Below are positions 17,774-26,436 of a stretch of 64,000 nucleotides of DNA, piece by piece (positions within the stretch are counted from its first letter, which is position 1; every line of letters begins with the position of its first letter). The notes beneath the pieces are model-generated. The model had not been told where the DNA came from. It searched no databases and saw nothing but the letters and a program-made list of their open reading frames with translations. The stretch is taken from positions 2,542,001 to 2,606,000 of the forward strand of contig JADKIR010000004.1 in NCBI GenBank assembly GCA_016722655.1, in the 5' to 3' direction. This DNA is from Cytophagaceae bacterium (lineage in GTDB: Bacteria > Bacteroidota > Bacteroidia > Cytophagales > Spirosomataceae). The position numbers were made by a program, and so were the translations under genes.

Positions 17774-19126
17774 TCAGCGTGCCATCATGTCTTTACTAAA
17801 TTTCAATTTCCCCCAAAACACACACAAAGTGCTGATTATCAATAATGGTAAAAGCATTTTCAACCAATTGATATATGATTTTTCTTGATAAATTTGAGGT
17901 TTAAATTCCACCCAGTTTTCGTCTGTAGATGCCCCGTTTTCAAATATTTTTGGGTAAAAATAAAGCCTTAATTTTTCGTGAAAACTGGCTGTTTCATCCA
18001 TGAATTTCAGTTGATTGCCAAGGCCTGAATTTGCCAATTCATTCAGCTGTATTTGTGCATGGAGCGAAGGGAAAAACTGGGCTATTTTCAAGCTTTCGGC
18101 TTCTCTTTTTTGCAATTTTTCATGCAAATTACTCGACTGTACTGCCACTTCATCATCGCCTAATTGTTGCATGGCGTAGTAAATGAGCCAGTTAAAGTCT
18201 TCCGATGGCAAAGTATATTTTTTAAACTGCGGGTAATGTTTGTAAAAACTATTTAAGGTAGTTTGCTTATTCATGTCCCACTTTTCGTGGTAGCCTTTTC
18301 GCTGCTTTACGGTGGTGTCAAGGGCCTCAGGAACAGGGTATTTATTGGTCAAATAATTATTTAGGGCAGCGGGTATTACTATCAAAAGGGCTATCCAGCT
18401 TGTTAATAACACAAGGGCATTGAAATTAGAACTTTTTTGTAAAGAAGCCACCCAAAAGCAAAGGCCAAACCAGAAGATAATGTACAATAGAGCTATGCTT
18501 ACAAAGGCAAAAAATGTTTGATTTAGTGGGATATTCAAGAATAATACCGCTAAAATTAAAAGCAACAGCAATACACCAATTATTAAGAGCACTCGAATTA
18601 TAAACAGTTTTACAATCCATAAAAATGGATCACTGCTCTGCACCATCACTATATTCCAAGTTCCGCTTTCTTTTTCTTCAGAAATAATATTGTAGGTAAA
18701 AGCAATAATCAATAGCGGAAAAAGATAAATTAGCACAAAACTGAAATCGATATTTCCTATCAATAAATTAAAAGGATTGTTCAATTCTGAATCATATTTT
18801 TGGGCTTCTAATCCTCTGATTGTCAAACTTTTTATAGTTGCATTTACGTCACGCTGGCCAATGGCCAAGCTGGTGATAGGCAGGGCTTCATTTACAATTG
18901 AGAACTTGGCATAATACAACATGTAGCCAATCTCTTCTTTGTGATTATCGGCATTTCTTTGAAGCGAAACTTTTTGGAAATCTGCTGTTTCGGTAAAGTC
19001 TTTTATGTTTTTATCGGCAAATTGTTTTCCTACAAAAAGACTAACTACGCCTAATACCAGAATTAAGGCTAGGCCTATTTGCACACCGCTTGCCCTCAGT
19101 ATATTTTTTATGGCTAAAGATATCAT
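17774..19126 (-). CDS. ABC-2 type permease with DUF3526-like domain (second)
   Basis: 450 aa. One membrane helix near the N-terminus (residues ~14-32), a ~90-residue extracytoplasmic loop, then five helices between ~120 and 260. A second large loop (~260-415) and a last helix (FLPLLIISTLCVFWG-like) follow. This is the DUF3526/ABC-2 layout. The conserved cytoplasmic stretch EEKESGTWNIVMVQ before helix 3 is typical of ABC-2 permeases and contacts the ATPase. The gene overlaps the preceding permease by 4 bp, so the two should form a heterodimer. The cargo is unknown. Confidence 0.85.
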   Translation of the reverse strand: MISLAIKNILRASGVQIGLALILVLGVVSLFVGKQFADKNIKDFTETADFQKVSLQRNADNHKEEIGYMLYYAKFSIVNEALPITSLAIGQRDVNATIKSLTIRGLEAQKYDSELNNPFNLLIGNIDFSFVLIYLFPLLIIAFTYNIISEEKESGTWNIVMVQSSDPFLWIVKLFIIRVLLIIGVLLLLLILAVLFLNIPLNQTFFAFVSIALLYIIFWFGLCFWVASLQKSSNFNALVLLTSWIALLIVIPAALNNYLTNKYPVPEALDTTVKQRKGYHEKWDMNKQTTLNSFYKHYPQFKKYTLPSEDFNWLIYYAMQQLGDDEVAVQSSNLHEKLQKREAESLKIAQFFPSLHAQIQLNELANSGLGNQLKFMDETASFHEKLRLYFYPKIFENGASTDENWVEFKPQIYQEKSYINWLKMLLPLLIISTLCVFWGKLKFSKDMMAR

Positions 19127-20565
19127 ATCGCTTTAAGGGTTTTAGAAATTTGATGAATAGAATACCAAAGCAGTATTGACCAAAAAATTAGGGATAGAAT
19201 TGACAAAATTTCTTGACTAAAAACCGTAACAATTTTGGGCGATATATATTCGAAATCATGCATTTCTTCCCAATGTTTTCTGCTCAATGTTTTGGGGGCT
19301 TGGCCATTGTTTTCTTTGGTTTTTACCATGTGTTTTATTTGTAATTCGTTCATTTCTTGCGAAATATGGTAGCGGTATTGTTCGGCTTGGTCTTGAAAGC
19401 CCGTATAGGAGTTGTAGTCGGTTCCAGCCAAGGCCATTGATAGGTTTTTAATAGCCAAAAAGGGGTCAATAAAGGCCATAAAACGGGTAAAGCTGTTTTG
19501 CTTTTCGTAGATTTTTCGTAAAGCTGCCAAGTGTACATTGTAAATATTGGCCGATATTTTTTCTCCTTCTTTCATTACAAAACCGCCGTAATTGAAGGGT
19601 AGTTTTTGCACGGAGTCTACTTTATAAGCGGCTAATACAGAGTCTTTCAGCGACTTGTAATGCGGGTCGTTGGGGTTATGGCTATCGCCTGTTTTTATCA
19701 CATCGCTTTCTATTTCACTTTGAAATGCTGCTTTTGAGGGTATTTCATACAAATAAGCCCCCAAAGCTTGTGAAACCCGAGGCAATAAAATGGTGAGTAA
19801 AAGCCAAATCCCTATCAAAGAAGTAAGGGCTATTTTTGAGGATTTGCTCACTGCTGAAACGAGTACTGCAATCACACAAAAAATGGCTAAATAAATAAAA
19901 TAGGCTAAAAGCATTGCCAATAATCGGTAGGTTTCATCGAGGCCTATTTGTATTTTTTGAAGAAAAAGCCAAAGAAAAACCGTGAGTAAGATTACAGGTA
20001 AATAGATGGTCATTACCACAGAAATAATACCTAAACATTTGCCAATCAACAGTTTTTGCCAGCTTACACCTTGACTTAGTATTATTATCAGTGTGCCGTT
20101 TTCTCGCTCGGTGGCTATGGCGTTGAATCCCAAAAAGAAAATGAGTAAGGGCAGTAATATTTGCAAAATCATGGCAACGCTTATTTCGCCAAATCGCAAT
20201 AGGCCAGTTGAAAACTCAGCTTCTGAAAAATTGGTCGTGTTTTGCACATGGGCCTCCAAAAAAATGGTACTACACAGAAAACTCTCCATCCCAAAGTCAA
20301 AAACACTCAATGCAGACTTTGGCCTAAATGCAAAATTGCCATAATGTGCCATGCGATGTGGGTCTTTATCGGGGTTGCTGAGCCAGTCTTTACGGGCTTC
20401 GGCCTGGTATTTGGCACGCATTTCATTTTGCGATTTGTAATTGATAAAACCTGTAACCATGGCATAAATCAACAACAAACCGATAAAAAATAGTAAGAGA
20501 AATACCGACTTGTTTTTGAAAGTGGTATTCCAGAAATGTTTTGCAATTAGTGTTTCTGACTTCAT
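19123..20565 (-). CDS. ABC-2 type permease with DUF3526-like domain (first)
   Basis: 480 aa, with the same layout as its neighbour: N-terminal helix, extracytoplasmic loop with a helical region, ABC-2 core with ATERENGTLIIILSQGVS before the third helix, large loop and C-terminal helix (residues ~450-470). Two DUF3526 permeases plus one ATPase are a recurring set in Bacteroidota. They are often near TonB-dependent receptors. The gene starts 10 bp after the reductase-like gene stops and overlaps the next permease gene. Confidence 0.85.
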   Translation of the reverse strand: MKSETLIAKHFWNTTFKNKSVFLLLFFIGLLLIYAMVTGFINYKSQNEMRAKYQAEARKDWLSNPDKDPHRMAHYGNFAFRPKSALSVFDFGMESFLCSTIFLEAHVQNTTNFSEAEFSTGLLRFGEISVAMILQILLPLLIFFLGFNAIATERENGTLIIILSQGVSWQKLLIGKCLGIISVVMTIYLPVILLTVFLWLFLQKIQIGLDETYRLLAMLLAYFIYLAIFCVIAVLVSAVSKSSKIALTSLIGIWLLLTILLPRVSQALGAYLYEIPSKAAFQSEIESDVIKTGDSHNPNDPHYKSLKDSVLAAYKVDSVQKLPFNYGGFVMKEGEKISANIYNVHLAALRKIYEKQNSFTRFMAFIDPFLAIKNLSMALAGTDYNSYTGFQDQAEQYRYHISQEMNELQIKHMVKTKENNGQAPKTLSRKHWEEMHDFEYISPKIVTVFSQEILSILSLIFWSILLWYSIHQISKTLKAI

Positions 20566-20575
20566 GTATTTCTAT

Positions 20576-21475
20576 TTAAAACTCATCTTCAATTAGTTCT
20601 CTATTTGCCATAACTCCTGCCAGTGAACCTTTGGCCACGGCATTGGCCACTTGGCGAAGTGGCGTAGCATTATCGCCAGCGGCAAAAACACCTTTTACGT
20701 TTGTTTGTTGAAAATCATTGACTTTTATTAGGCCCATCTCGTCAAATTCACAGCCCAGTTGAGTTGCGATGTCTGATTTTTGTATAAATGGAGCCCGATG
20801 ATAAATCACAGAAATAGGGAAATCTTCCGCATCGTTTAAGCTAATAGAAGCAACGTTTCCTGCCAGATGATTGATTTTTGTTATTTGATTTTCAATAATT
20901 TGGATACCTTTCGATTTGATTTTTTGAGATTGCTCTTCTGTTAAGGTTGAGCTACCATTTGTCAAAAGCGTGAGATTTTTTGTCCAATGACTTATCATTT
21001 TTAGATACTCAAAAGCCTCATTTCCATTGGCTATGATTGCCGTTGGCTGATTTTTTACCTCATATCCGTGGCAATATGGGCAATGAATAACCGAAATTCC
21101 CCAACATGCTGCTAATCCTTCTATTTTTGAAGTATCGTCTTTCAAGCCCCAAGCCAGAACCAGTTTTAGAGCTTTTACCTCGCCATTTTCTTTGAGTTTT
21201 ATTTCAAATAAATCCTCTGATTTGCTGGCACTTATAGCTGTATCATTTATAAACTCCACGGTTGGGTATGCCTCCAGTTGTCTGCGAGCTTCCGCCAAAA
21301 TTTCAAGCGGAGGCTTCCCATCTTGGGTCAAAAAGTTGTGTGAATGTGGTGTCTGTTTATTGCAAGGTTGCTGATTGTCAATGACTAAGACCTTTCTCAT
21401 CGAACGTCCCAAGCTCATGGCAGCCGATAAGCCAGCGAAGCTGCCCCCGATGATTATTACTTCGTAATTTTCCAT
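20576..21475 (-). CDS. Thioredoxin-reductase-like NAD(P)/FAD oxidoreductase
   Basis: About 299 aa. The better start is ATG at 21475, giving MENYEVIIIGGSFAGLSAAM with the FAD-binding GxxxxG fold at residues ~8-15. The longer frame to 21499 would run into the hairpin. A CPYCHGY motif lies in the middle, similar to the CxxC of thioredoxin reductases. The C-terminal FAD motif is GVFAAGDNATPLRQVANAVAKG. The enzyme would pass electrons from NAD(P)H through FAD to a disulphide or a ligand. It sits between the siderophore-type receptor and the ABC exporter. Reduction of a metal complex is possible, but a redox role in the periplasmic pathway cannot be ruled out. Confidence 0.85.
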   Translation of the reverse strand: MENYEVIIIGGSFAGLSAAMSLGRSMRKVLVIDNQQPCNKQTPHSHNFLTQDGKPPLEILAEARRQLEAYPTVEFINDTAISASKSEDLFEIKLKENGEVKALKLVLAWGLKDDTSKIEGLAACWGISVIHCPYCHGYEVKNQPTAIIANGNEAFEYLKMISHWTKNLTLLTNGSSTLTEEQSQKIKSKGIQIIENQITKINHLAGNVASISLNDAEDFPISVIYHRAPFIQKSDIATQLGCEFDEMGLIKVNDFQQTNVKGVFAAGDNATPLRQVANAVAKGSLAGVMANRELIEDEF

Positions 21476-21486
21476 ATTTTGTTTAA

Positions 21487-21532
21487 GCCACGAATTCACT
21501 AATTATGTATTTTCAATTAGTGAATTCGTGGC
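21487..21532. repeat. Perfect 18-bp inverted repeat between receptor and reductase genes
   Basis: Arms GCCACGAATTCACTAATT (21487-21504) and AATTAGTGAATTCGTGGC (21515-21532) enclose a 10-base loop. No T run follows on the minus strand (TTAAACAAAAT), so it is not a canonical terminator. It may stabilise the receptor transcript end or reduce read-through. Confidence 0.7.
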
Positions 21533-21543
21533 AACTATATTTG

Positions 21544-24030
21544 TTAAAATTTATAAGTCGCCGTCAGCATGAAGTTTCTCGGTGCTCCTGGAAACAAACG
21601 GGTATAATTTTGAGCTCCAATCAAGTAAGTTTTATCGAAAATATTGTTCATGTTGAGAGCCATTTGTACGTTGCTTTTGCTTGGTGTGTAATAAATAGCC
21701 GCATCAAAAGTGGTATAGGCGGGCACTTCAAATGCTCTACTGAACCACGGAATTCTACTGCCTTGGGCATTCATTCCTGCTCCAATTCCCAAATCTTTTA
21801 GTTTAGAATTTGCTCCAAAATTGTAGCGAGTCCAGATATTTCCGCTGTGTTTCGCCACATTTTCCTTGCGTTGACCTACTAAAGTTTCGTTGGCATCGGC
21901 CATGATTTTTGCATCTATAAAGCTATACGAGGCATTGATTTGCCAATTTGGTAAGATATATCCCGCCAAATCGGTCTCGAAACCACGGCTGAGGTCTGCT
22001 CCACGTTGTACCAATAAGTCAGGCTTGGTAGGGTCATTGGCACTCATCAAGATATTTTTTTGGTTGATTTCATAAAATGCCATGTTGAGCGTAAAGCGTT
22101 TATCCAATAAATCGGCTTTCATCCCCAATTCTTTCAAATCGCTGTAGAGTGGCTTGAAAGTTGCAGCCGAAGTTGGTGTCCAAAAATATGCCCCAGTACT
22201 TGGCAAAAGTGTTACGGTGTTTGATTGTGGCTGATAGCCTTCTAAATAAGTACCGTAAACATTGATGTTTTTAGTTACTTCGTAAGTCAAGCCAATTCTC
22301 GGAATCAAAGCCGTGTTTTTGAATGAAGCCTCGTTGGGAGCGTTGTAGTTAGTTATATCTTCAAACCATTCGTTTCTTAAACTCAACAAAGCAGAGAATT
22401 TACCGATTTTAAGCTGCTCTTGAATGTAAATAGCGTCAGTTGTAGTCAATGCCGATTGCACTGCAATTCGACTGTTGAGTGTATAATCATTAATATTTCT
22501 AACCGTATACACTGGATTACTCAAGTCAAAATAATTGGTATTAGGTCTTGGTAAAGTTTTTCCACCAATCGAAACAGTCTGATAATTAGCTGCATTGGCT
22601 ACTACAAAACTTCCTGCCACCGAGCCATCTTTCAACAAAAATCCACGAGCAGCATTCTGTCCGCCACCTTTGAGTTTATTCCAGCTTTGTAAGTCATAGC
22701 CTACCAAAAGTTTATGCGAAGTTTTGCCTGCATTAAAGTTAAAATTGAAGTAAGCGTTCAGGTTATCCGTATTCCACAATTGCTTACGTTGTACCATTTG
22801 CATTCCTACCAAACTTGTTACTTCAACTCCAGTAATGTCTCTCGCAAAGGCGTTAGTGGTGCGGTGTTCCTGCAAATCTTCTGACCACGTTTGTTTCATA
22901 TATGAGGCATTAAAACTGATTTTCTCGCTGAATTTATGCGAAAGATTCGCCGTAAGAATCAATCCTTTCGATTTGAAAAAATCGTTAGCTGCTCCTAAAT
23001 TCAAGCTGATAGGCGTACTATTCAAATTTGTTTTACCTGCCACAGCCCCAAAAATTGGTTGGCCACGGTCGAGGTTGCCCACCATATTTGAGTAAATCAA
23101 TTCAGTATTGATGGCAGTTTTATCGTTCGGCAAATAGGTGATTGATGGCGAAATCAAAACCGAATTATTTTTCACCAAATCACGGTAAGATTGTGCCTCT
23201 TGATAAGCTCCGTTGATGCGATAAAGCAAGGTTTTTGATTCATTCAATGGGCCAGTAAAATCCAAAGCCCCACGAACTGTACTGAAACTTCCTGCACTCA
23301 GACTTACTTCTCTACGAGTTTCGGCCAAAGGTTTTTTGGTTACCATATTGATACTTCCGCCTGGGTCAACACTGCTAAAAGTAACCGAAGCTGGTCCTTT
23401 CAGCACCTCAACACGCTCCACATTGGTAGTAAGAGGTTGCAAAAAGTAAAACTGGCGGGTACGCATTCCGTTGATAATTTGGCCTTCCTCGTTTTGGCTT
23501 ATTCCTCTGATATTGAATTGGTTATAAAAGCTCGAAGGCGAAACCCCCGAGGCTATTTTTACGGCATCAGACAACTGAAACGCCCCACGGTCGGCAATCA
23601 ATTCTTTGGTAACTGTGCTAAGTGCCTGCGGTAATTCCTTGTTTTTGATGGCAATTTTTGTAGCCGAAAAACTATAATCGGAGTTGTAATCTTTTCTGGC
23701 TCTACCCAGTACTTCTACGTCTTGGAGCAAGGTTTCCGATGGTTTCAGACTAATTTCAAGCGTTTGATTGGCCTTAACTTCCTGTGAAAAAGCGTCAAAG
23801 CCTATTGAGCTGATAGTCAGCTTGTAATTTTGGTCTAAAAGGTTTGTAAACTCAAAATTTCCATTGATATCACTTAAGGTATTTTTGGTTTCTGAGTTGG
23901 TACTTAGTTTAACTGTTGCTCCAATAACAGGTATTTTTCCATTTTCTTTTATGATCCCTTTTATGGTATTTTGGGCGAAAGAGACAGTTGAAATTAAAAG
24001 TAAGAACGTGAGTAGTTTTTTGAAATACAT
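21544..24030 (-). CDS. TonB-dependent siderophore-type receptor with carboxypeptidase-D-like N-terminal domain
   Basis: About 828 aa from ATG at 24030 (a longer frame to 24075 would overlap the previous gene, and MYFKKLLTFLLLISTVSFAQ gives a clean signal peptide). Residues ~20-100 form a CarboxypepD_reg-like domain. A plug follows (RGISQNEEGQIINGM, VEVLKGPASVTFSSVDPGGSINMVTKKP), the siderophore-receptor branch of TonB-dependent receptors. A long barrel ends ...FMLTATYKF. It would import a metal chelate across the outer membrane. The metal is not given by the sequence, but the COG0523 GTPase, MerC-like and AztD-like neighbours suggest zinc. Confidence 0.92.
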   Translation of the reverse strand: MYFKKLLTFLLLISTVSFAQNTIKGIIKENGKIPVIGATVKLSTNSETKNTLSDINGNFEFTNLLDQNYKLTISSIGFDAFSQEVKANQTLEISLKPSETLLQDVEVLGRARKDYNSDYSFSATKIAIKNKELPQALSTVTKELIADRGAFQLSDAVKIASGVSPSSFYNQFNIRGISQNEEGQIINGMRTRQFYFLQPLTTNVERVEVLKGPASVTFSSVDPGGSINMVTKKPLAETRREVSLSAGSFSTVRGALDFTGPLNESKTLLYRINGAYQEAQSYRDLVKNNSVLISPSITYLPNDKTAINTELIYSNMVGNLDRGQPIFGAVAGKTNLNSTPISLNLGAANDFFKSKGLILTANLSHKFSEKISFNASYMKQTWSEDLQEHRTTNAFARDITGVEVTSLVGMQMVQRKQLWNTDNLNAYFNFNFNAGKTSHKLLVGYDLQSWNKLKGGGQNAARGFLLKDGSVAGSFVVANAANYQTVSIGGKTLPRPNTNYFDLSNPVYTVRNINDYTLNSRIAVQSALTTTDAIYIQEQLKIGKFSALLSLRNEWFEDITNYNAPNEASFKNTALIPRIGLTYEVTKNINVYGTYLEGYQPQSNTVTLLPSTGAYFWTPTSAATFKPLYSDLKELGMKADLLDKRFTLNMAFYEINQKNILMSANDPTKPDLLVQRGADLSRGFETDLAGYILPNWQINASYSFIDAKIMADANETLVGQRKENVAKHSGNIWTRYNFGANSKLKDLGIGAGMNAQGSRIPWFSRAFEVPAYTTFDAAIYYTPSKSNVQMALNMNNIFDKTYLIGAQNYTRLFPGAPRNFMLTATYKF

Positions 24031-24052
24031 CTTATTTGCTTTGGTTAATTGT

Positions 24053-25261
24053 TTATATTTTTGGAAATGGGTCAATAAATTTTCCTCCGCTTTCCATTTT
24101 TAAAATTTCTTCTTCAGTACAAAGGCATTTTTCGAGTTCCAGACAAATCAGGTCTTCATTGAGGTCTTGACCAATGATGACCAACTCATTTTGTCTATCG
24201 CCAAAGCGTTTGTCCCATCGGCTTTCTATTTGCTGTTGATTGTTGAGAAATGAAGCGTATTGTGATCTTTCTCTAAAAGTCATGCTCGCCCACCAAACTC
24301 CGGCACTCTCGGCTCGTAAAGAACCTCCTGCCTGACTCCAGTTTAGGGCATCGTCAGGACGTGATGCCATCCAGAATAATCCTTTTGAGCGTATGATACC
24401 AGCATGCCATTCTTCTCCAATATAATTCCAGAATCTTTCCGGGTGGAAAGGCCTTTTCGCTCTGAAAACAAAACTACTTATACCGTATTCCTCCATTTCG
24501 GGTGTATGCGTTATGCCTTTGTTTCGGTTTTCAAGCTCCTGAATCCAACCGGCAGAGCTTTCGGCTTTTTCATAATCAAACAATCCAGTATTCAGAATTT
24601 GGTTGGTTGGTACTTTCCCGAAGCTCGATTCTATAATTTTAGCCACTGGATTTAGGGACTTTATTATGGCCTTAAGTTCGCCCAATTGATATTCACTCAC
24701 CAAATCTGTTTTGTTCAAAATAATGATGTCTGCGAACTCGATTTGGTCTGTTAACAGATTTACGATGGTTCGGGTATCATTCGGGTCATCATTGAGATTT
24801 CGTTGCCAAATATTATCGGCTGATCCAAAGTCTTTTCCAAAATTATAGGCATCCACTACGGTCACCATGCAGTCAATTTGGGCATATTTTGAAAGGTCAA
24901 TGCCATTTTCTTCGTCCACAAAACTGAAGGTCTGAGCCACAGGTACAGGTTCTGAAATTCCAGTCGATTCGATAAGGAGATAATCAAAACGTTTTTCTTT
25001 TGCCAGTTTTTCTACCTCAATCACCAGATCTTCACGGAGTGTGCAACAGATACAGCCATTGCTCATTTCTACCAATTTTTCCTCAGTCCTCGAAAGCGTA
25101 TTTTCTTTTTCGACCAGGGCAGCATCTATGTTCACTTCGCTCATATCATTAACTATCACGGCCACTTTTAGGCCTTCTTTGTTGTGAAGAACGTGGTTGA
25201 GCAGGGTTGTTTTGCCAGCTCCAAGGAAGCCTGAGAGCACGGTTACGGGGAGTTTTTTCAT
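24053..25261 (-). CDS. COG0523 (CobW/ZNG1-type) metallochaperone GTPase
   Basis: The 402 aa protein hydrolyses GTP to insert a metal into client proteins. Walker A is GFLGAGKTT at residues 11-19. The metal-binding CxCC motif is NGCICC at 68-73, and NKTD provides guanine specificity. A C-terminal CobW domain follows. The CxCC motif, together with MEMSNGCICC-like context, is the zinc-binding signature of the ZNG1/ZigA/YjiA group. The gene overlaps the upstream methyltransferase gene by 4 bp and precedes the TonB receptor. Members in such operons are often induced by zinc shortage. Confidence 0.9.
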   Translation of the reverse strand: MKKLPVTVLSGFLGAGKTTLLNHVLHNKEGLKVAVIVNDMSEVNIDAALVEKENTLSRTEEKLVEMSNGCICCTLREDLVIEVEKLAKEKRFDYLLIESTGISEPVPVAQTFSFVDEENGIDLSKYAQIDCMVTVVDAYNFGKDFGSADNIWQRNLNDDPNDTRTIVNLLTDQIEFADIIILNKTDLVSEYQLGELKAIIKSLNPVAKIIESSFGKVPTNQILNTGLFDYEKAESSAGWIQELENRNKGITHTPEMEEYGISSFVFRAKRPFHPERFWNYIGEEWHAGIIRSKGLFWMASRPDDALNWSQAGGSLRAESAGVWWASMTFRERSQYASFLNNQQQIESRWDKRFGDRQNELVIIGQDLNEDLICLELEKCLCTEEEILKMESGGKFIDPFPKI

Positions 25262-25947
25262 TTTGCTTTAATAATGTATTGATAAGGCAGTAAATCTACA
25301 TTTACAGAAAACTTTGTGTAACCGGCTTTTTTTAACTCGGCTACCACTTGGTCAATCGATATTTTATGTTCAACAGGTGGACCCACAGGTACTTCGGATT
25401 TAAAAAAATCGATAATTACCAGCTCACCACTCTTTTTAGTTCCTTTTTTTACTTTTGAAAAATATTCTGAGCGGTGCTCGATGTGGTGATAGGTATTTAC
25501 AACCAAAACCATATCTGATTCATTATCAGTAAGTAGGGGTTTGTCAAATGGAATTTTTCTCGTAACCACGTTTTCGACTTGGTCTTTATTAATTCTTTCA
25601 TTGATAAAATCCAAAAACTCGTCATTGACATCTGCAGCTATCACTTTTGCTCCTTTTTGGGCCATTTTTATAGAAAAATATCCACTTCCTGCACCGATGT
25701 CCATGATGGTTTTTCCTTTCAGTTTACCCAAATGATTCAGAACCAGTTCCGGCTTTTGATAAGCATCTCTTTCCGGCGATTCAAAATTTCTAATTAAATC
25801 TCTTGTGGATGTTTTGTGCATCATTTCATTGGATGCATTTTGGTGGTGTTGGGCGTAGGTGTTAAAATTGGATAGAATAATTATCCAAAAAATGGTTATT
25901 CCTATTACAAATGATTTGATTAGAATATTGATCCAAATTTTTTTCAT
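25258..25947 (-). CDS. Exported class I SAM-dependent methyltransferase
   Basis: 229 aa. The Rossmann SAM-binding motif MDIGAGSGYFS is clear (~residues 81-91), with NTYHHIEHRSEYF after motif II and a post-II PVEHK/DLLPYQY end. The first ~33 residues are a hydrophobic signal or anchor (IGITIFWIIILSNFNTYAQ), followed by a His/Asn-rich linker. A methyltransferase outside the cytoplasm would lack SAM, so it may be an anchored or inactive relative. It is 11 bp from the MerC-like gene and overlaps the GTPase gene. Substrate unknown. Confidence 0.8.
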   Translation of the reverse strand: MKKIWINILIKSFVIGITIFWIIILSNFNTYAQHHQNASNEMMHKTSTRDLIRNFESPERDAYQKPELVLNHLGKLKGKTIMDIGAGSGYFSIKMAQKGAKVIAADVNDEFLDFINERINKDQVENVVTRKIPFDKPLLTDNESDMVLVVNTYHHIEHRSEYFSKVKKGTKKSGELVIIDFFKSEVPVGPPVEHKISIDQVVAELKKAGYTKFSVNVDLLPYQYIIKAK

Positions 25948-25958
25948 AATAAATTCAC

Positions 25959-26336
25959 TTAATTTGATTTACATTTTTGGCAATGTCGAATGTTAAGAAT
26001 ATGACCCATTATCAAACCAAAACTGGCCAGATAACTAACTTCATGTAAAATATTATAATCTTCTTCGAAAATTATACAAGTGGTTAATAATATGAAGCTT
26101 AGCCATATTATTGTTTGAAATTTGTTAAACTCATTGTGTCTAGTTGTTTCATAAGCAGAGTAAAAACTAATTACCAAAAAAAACAGAGAAAGCTCATGCC
26201 ACCATGAAAAACTAGAAAGTATAGCCATCAAAACCGGTGTAAATAAACAATGGACTACGCATAGAGAAGCACTGCTGATGCCAAGAATATCAGATTTGAA
26301 ACCTTTAAATGATTCAGAAAAATTTTTATTTTTCAT
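25959..26336 (-). CDS. MerC-domain small membrane protein
   Basis: 125 aa with four hydrophobic segments. The first carries the conserved CVVHC motif (SSASLCVVHCLFTPVL) typical of MerC-like proteins, and the C-terminus ends with HCQKCKSN, a second metal-ligand-type cluster. MerC proteins were named for mercury transport but Bacteroidota homologues usually sit in metal-regulated operons. No MerR, MerA or MerP is near, so mercury resistance is unlikely. It directly follows the AztD-like gene and a terminator hairpin. Confidence 0.85.
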   Translation of the reverse strand: MKNKNFSESFKGFKSDILGISSASLCVVHCLFTPVLMAILSSFSWWHELSLFFLVISFYSAYETTRHNEFNKFQTIIWLSFILLTTCIIFEEDYNILHEVSYLASFGLIMGHILNIRHCQKCKSN

Positions 26337-26356
26337 TATTTTGAATTGATTAAGTT

Positions 26357-26391
26357 AATAAAAAGAACTATGCACCTAATAAGTGCATAGT
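26357..26391 (-). terminator. Rho-independent terminator after the AztD-like gene
   Basis: Arms ACTATGCAC and GTGCATAGT (26367-26391) give a 9-bp stem with a 7-base loop, and the minus strand continues TTCTTTTTATT. Only ~20 bp separate it from the MerC-like start, so the downstream genes probably depend on partial read-through. Confidence 0.6.
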
Positions 26392-26436
26392 CTGTGGCGG
26401 TCTCTATTCATCTTAAAACTGTATTCATCAAAACTG

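Noticed and set aside
21544..24030. ZnuD-type zinc receptor assignment
   Set aside because: The plug and barrel match the siderophore-receptor branch and lack an obvious His-rich loop, so zinc is only inferred from the neighbours.
25959..26336. Mercury resistance operon (MerC)
   Set aside because: No MerR, MerA, MerT or MerP is nearby; other genes point to zinc or a similar metal.
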